NCBI GenBank assembly: GCA_030267565.1
Contig: BRXU01000009.1
Location: 580,001-644,000 of the forward strand
Length of the DNA stretch: 64,000 nt
Direction of reading: 5' to 3'
Source: Pleodorina starrii
Lineage: Eukaryota; Chlorophyta; Chlorophyceae; Chlamydomonadales; Volvocaceae
A program made the translations under genes and the position numbers. Below are positions 61,963-64,000 of the stretch, piece by piece. Numbering within the stretch: the first letter of the stretch is position 1; each line of letters opens with the position of its first letter. The notes beneath the pieces were generated by a model. That model saw nothing but the letters and a program-made list of their open reading frames with translations, did not search any database and had not been told where the DNA came from.

Positions 61963-63822
61963 ATGGGCGCAGAGAACAGCAAGTTCACGGATGGAGAGGG
62001 AGGTCCTGTTGCGTACATCGCGCAGAGGACGCAAGTCGGCCGTGCTAAGGTGCGGCATGACGGGGCTTGAGAGGTTGTTGAGCAGATGGCGATGGTATCC
62101 CTTCTTGCGGGATTCTGCCAACAATGGTCCACCGTGGTACACCCAGGCTATCACTGGGAACAAGGCCGGCACCGCTAAGCTCGACATCAAGCTACCGCCG
62201 AAGGCCACACTTGCGGATGCTAGCGATTATGACATTATTAAGGTGAGCTTGCTGTACATGATCTGGTCGAAATCGGTGTGACGCTCACCCAAAACTGCTT
62301 ATCCCGACATGTGTGCAGAGCTCGCTCGTCAACCTGCTGCTGTTCAGCCGGCTGGACCGGGGGACGGCTCAGAAGATCGTGACGCATATGTACATGCTCC
62401 CCGTGCAAGCGGGCGACATTCTGATTCAGCAGGGGGATTCGGGGGATGCAGCAACCAAGCTGTTCGTCGTGCGCAGCGGGAAGTTTGAGGTAAGCTGGGG
62501 CTCGGGACGACGGAGCCATCACGCCACTCCCCCCCCTAAAATACACAGTGCCATCAACCGAGGCGCACGGACACGGGCCAGGCGGTTCTAACGCGGCCAC
62601 CGCGGTCGGTCACCGCGGCAGGTCCTGGAGCGGCGGAAGGATGTCATGTTCAAGGTCAACACGAAGGAGCGCGGCGACGTATTTGGGGAGATTAGCCTTA
62701 TGTACGACTGCCCCCGCTCCGCCACCGTCGCCGCCACAACCGATGCCAGCGTGTGGGTCCTGGAGCGCGACGTTTTCAGGTATGAAGTTGTGAGGAACCT
62801 CGACGCTGTCATGCAACGGCCCCCAAGCCCTTCTGCGGTTTGCCTGCTGGCCGTGCCCGGCGTAACTGCGCACATGACCCACATGAAGAAACCCCTCGTC
62901 CCGCCACGTCTCATCCCCACTACGCTTCTCTCCACTGAGCACTGCCGCACTCCTCGCCGCCGCACTCCACAAAGCCCCGCTCGGCTCCGCTGCACACCAC
63001 CCCTCGCAGGCACTTCGTGCAGGCGTCCGTTGAGGACGAGAAGGGTCAGATCCAGCTCTTCCTTAACAGCGTACCGCTGCTCTCATCGCTGCGGGCCGAT
63101 GAGAAGATGAAGCTGGTGGACGCGTTCATGGAGGAGTCGTACACTGGTGAGTCGTACTTCGTACGATGCCGCCGTACAGCGGGTGCTGCAAGCTGCACTC
63201 GGCTTTGCGTACATGGCGCAGGAGTCATCACGCTGCAGTTGCGCGCGTCATGGGGTCCTGGGGATGGCGATCTTTGCAGATTTGGTGAAGGCAGTGAAGG
63301 CATGGGCGGCGTGGGGCACGGCACTCGACTGGTAATCGGTGGGGCGAGACCCACATCCCGGGCGGGCGGTTCCCAAGGGTAGAAAAACAGCTCTGGTTGC
63401 ATTGGTCAGCGGTGCTTGACCAGGGGCCCCTTGAATGGGCAATTATGGCGCTCGTCGCTGCGCCCAATCACCGCATCCTCTCCAGCACCGCCCCCGCCTC
63501 CGCTCCAGTGCATTCCGCACCTCCATCGGTAGCTGTCATTGGGGACACACCCGGTCATTGGTGTTTCCGGCGCTGCCGCCCTCCCCGTTTGACCCACATC
63601 CGCCCGGTCCTTGGCCCTGTCTCCCTGCGCGCCCTCTCCTCTGCGCGCGCGGCTCCCGCATCACGCAGCCGGCTCCCGCGTGATTGCGGAGGGCGACGTG
63701 GGCGACAAGTTTTACATCATCAAGGAGGGTGAGGCCCAAGTGGTGCAGGGCGACAAGGAGGTCAACCGCCTCTTCCGCTCGGACTTCTTCGGGGAGCAGG
63801 CGCTCTTGCAGGACGAGCCACG
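61963..63822 (+). CDS. cGMP-dependent protein kinase, regulatory half (3'-partial)
   Basis: Exons 61963-62242, 62319-62489, 62622-62779, 63010-63146 and 63669-63822 encode about 300 aa; the catalytic domain lies right of the window. The N-terminus MGAENSKFT fits an N-myristoylation site, implying membrane attachment. The first cyclic-nucleotide-binding domain spans exons 2-3 and ends in the phosphate-binding cassette FGEISLMYDCPRSATV; Ser after the cassette Arg (where cAMP-binding domains usually have Ala) favours cGMP. The second domain starts in exon 4 (LFLNSVPLLSSL) and reaches FFGEQALLQDEPR at the last donor. The first exon has an apparent one-base frame break in the GGGG run at 62062-62065; removing one G gives an open frame through to the donor at 62243. 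An intron avoiding it would be unusually short. In algae such kinases act in cGMP signalling, for example in flagella; a specific role here is inference. Confidence 0.8.
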
Positions 63823-64000
63823 GTACGGCTCTTTGCTGCCCTCCCGAGTGACCACTTGAGCCGCGCACCCTCCCTGTAACGCCCCTTTGTAATTACGCCC
63901 GTGGCCTGCGTGGCCGTGCGACTCGACGTCGGCTATAGGGTTGAAGGGGCGTAGCGTGGGCGGCGCTTGGGCACCTTCCCGTGGCGGGTCGGAGCTATGT
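63823..64000. other. Start of a kinase intron at the window edge
   Basis: The sequence after the donor at 63823 shows no coding continuation and is taken as intron. Confidence 0.5.

Overview
This window looks like nuclear DNA of a volvocine (Chlamydomonadales) green alga. The genes are GC-rich and cut by many short GT-AG introns. TGTAA polyadenylation motifs follow several stop codons. The introns hold microsatellites and GTACGTAC-type sequence, and the recognisable proteins are algal or plastid types. The species cannot be named from sequence alone. All gene models below were spliced by eye from splice-site dinucleotides, intron phase and protein similarity remembered from known families.

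Layout, left to right. 1-1.6 kb is an extreme G-rich tract. 1.75-7.58 kb (-) is a coiled-coil, polyQ-rich protein whose 3' exons lie beyond the left edge. 9.67-11.54 kb (+) is a small four-pass membrane protein of 220 aa. 13.48-16.77 kb (-) is a complete 419-aa protein with an N-terminal presequence and four PDF motifs, the ssDNA-binding motif of plant OSB proteins, built from a repeated two-exon module. It diverges from 17.62-22.65 kb (+), a complete 497-aa STN8/STL1-type thylakoid protein kinase. 25.1-32.2 kb (+) is a large OPR/FASTK-like helical-repeat protein, one intron of which holds a clean hAT-type MITE.

32.2-38.1 kb is a gene-poor block: a possible foldback element, a 45-bp and a 55-bp tandem array, a 400-bp stretch saturated with TCATGA-like sites, and a long ATT/AAT array. 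38.1-55.5 kb (+) is a TmcB-like polytopic membrane protein with PAS-like sequence. It is spread over about 40 small exons with AT-richer introns. Its central part is missing or replaced by CGCTA-type satellite, and it shows two one-base frame breaks. One of its introns holds a near-perfect 54-bp-arm hairpin.

56.77-59.86 kb (-) is a complete 439-aa LTO1-type VKOR-thioredoxin fusion, which makes disulfides in the thylakoid lumen. It diverges from 61.96 kb onward (+), the N-terminal half of a cGMP-dependent protein kinase with an N-myristoylation motif and two cyclic-nucleotide-binding domains. Its catalytic domain is beyond the right edge.

The genes do not form a pathway, as expected for a nuclear chromosome. 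Two products (STN8/STL1-like kinase and LTO1) act at the thylakoid and the PDF protein is probably organellar. The strongest unexplained signals are the intronic hairpin, the TCATGA-rich block, the PDF-only architecture with modular exons, the hAT MITE, and the TmcB-like gene interrupted by satellite DNA.
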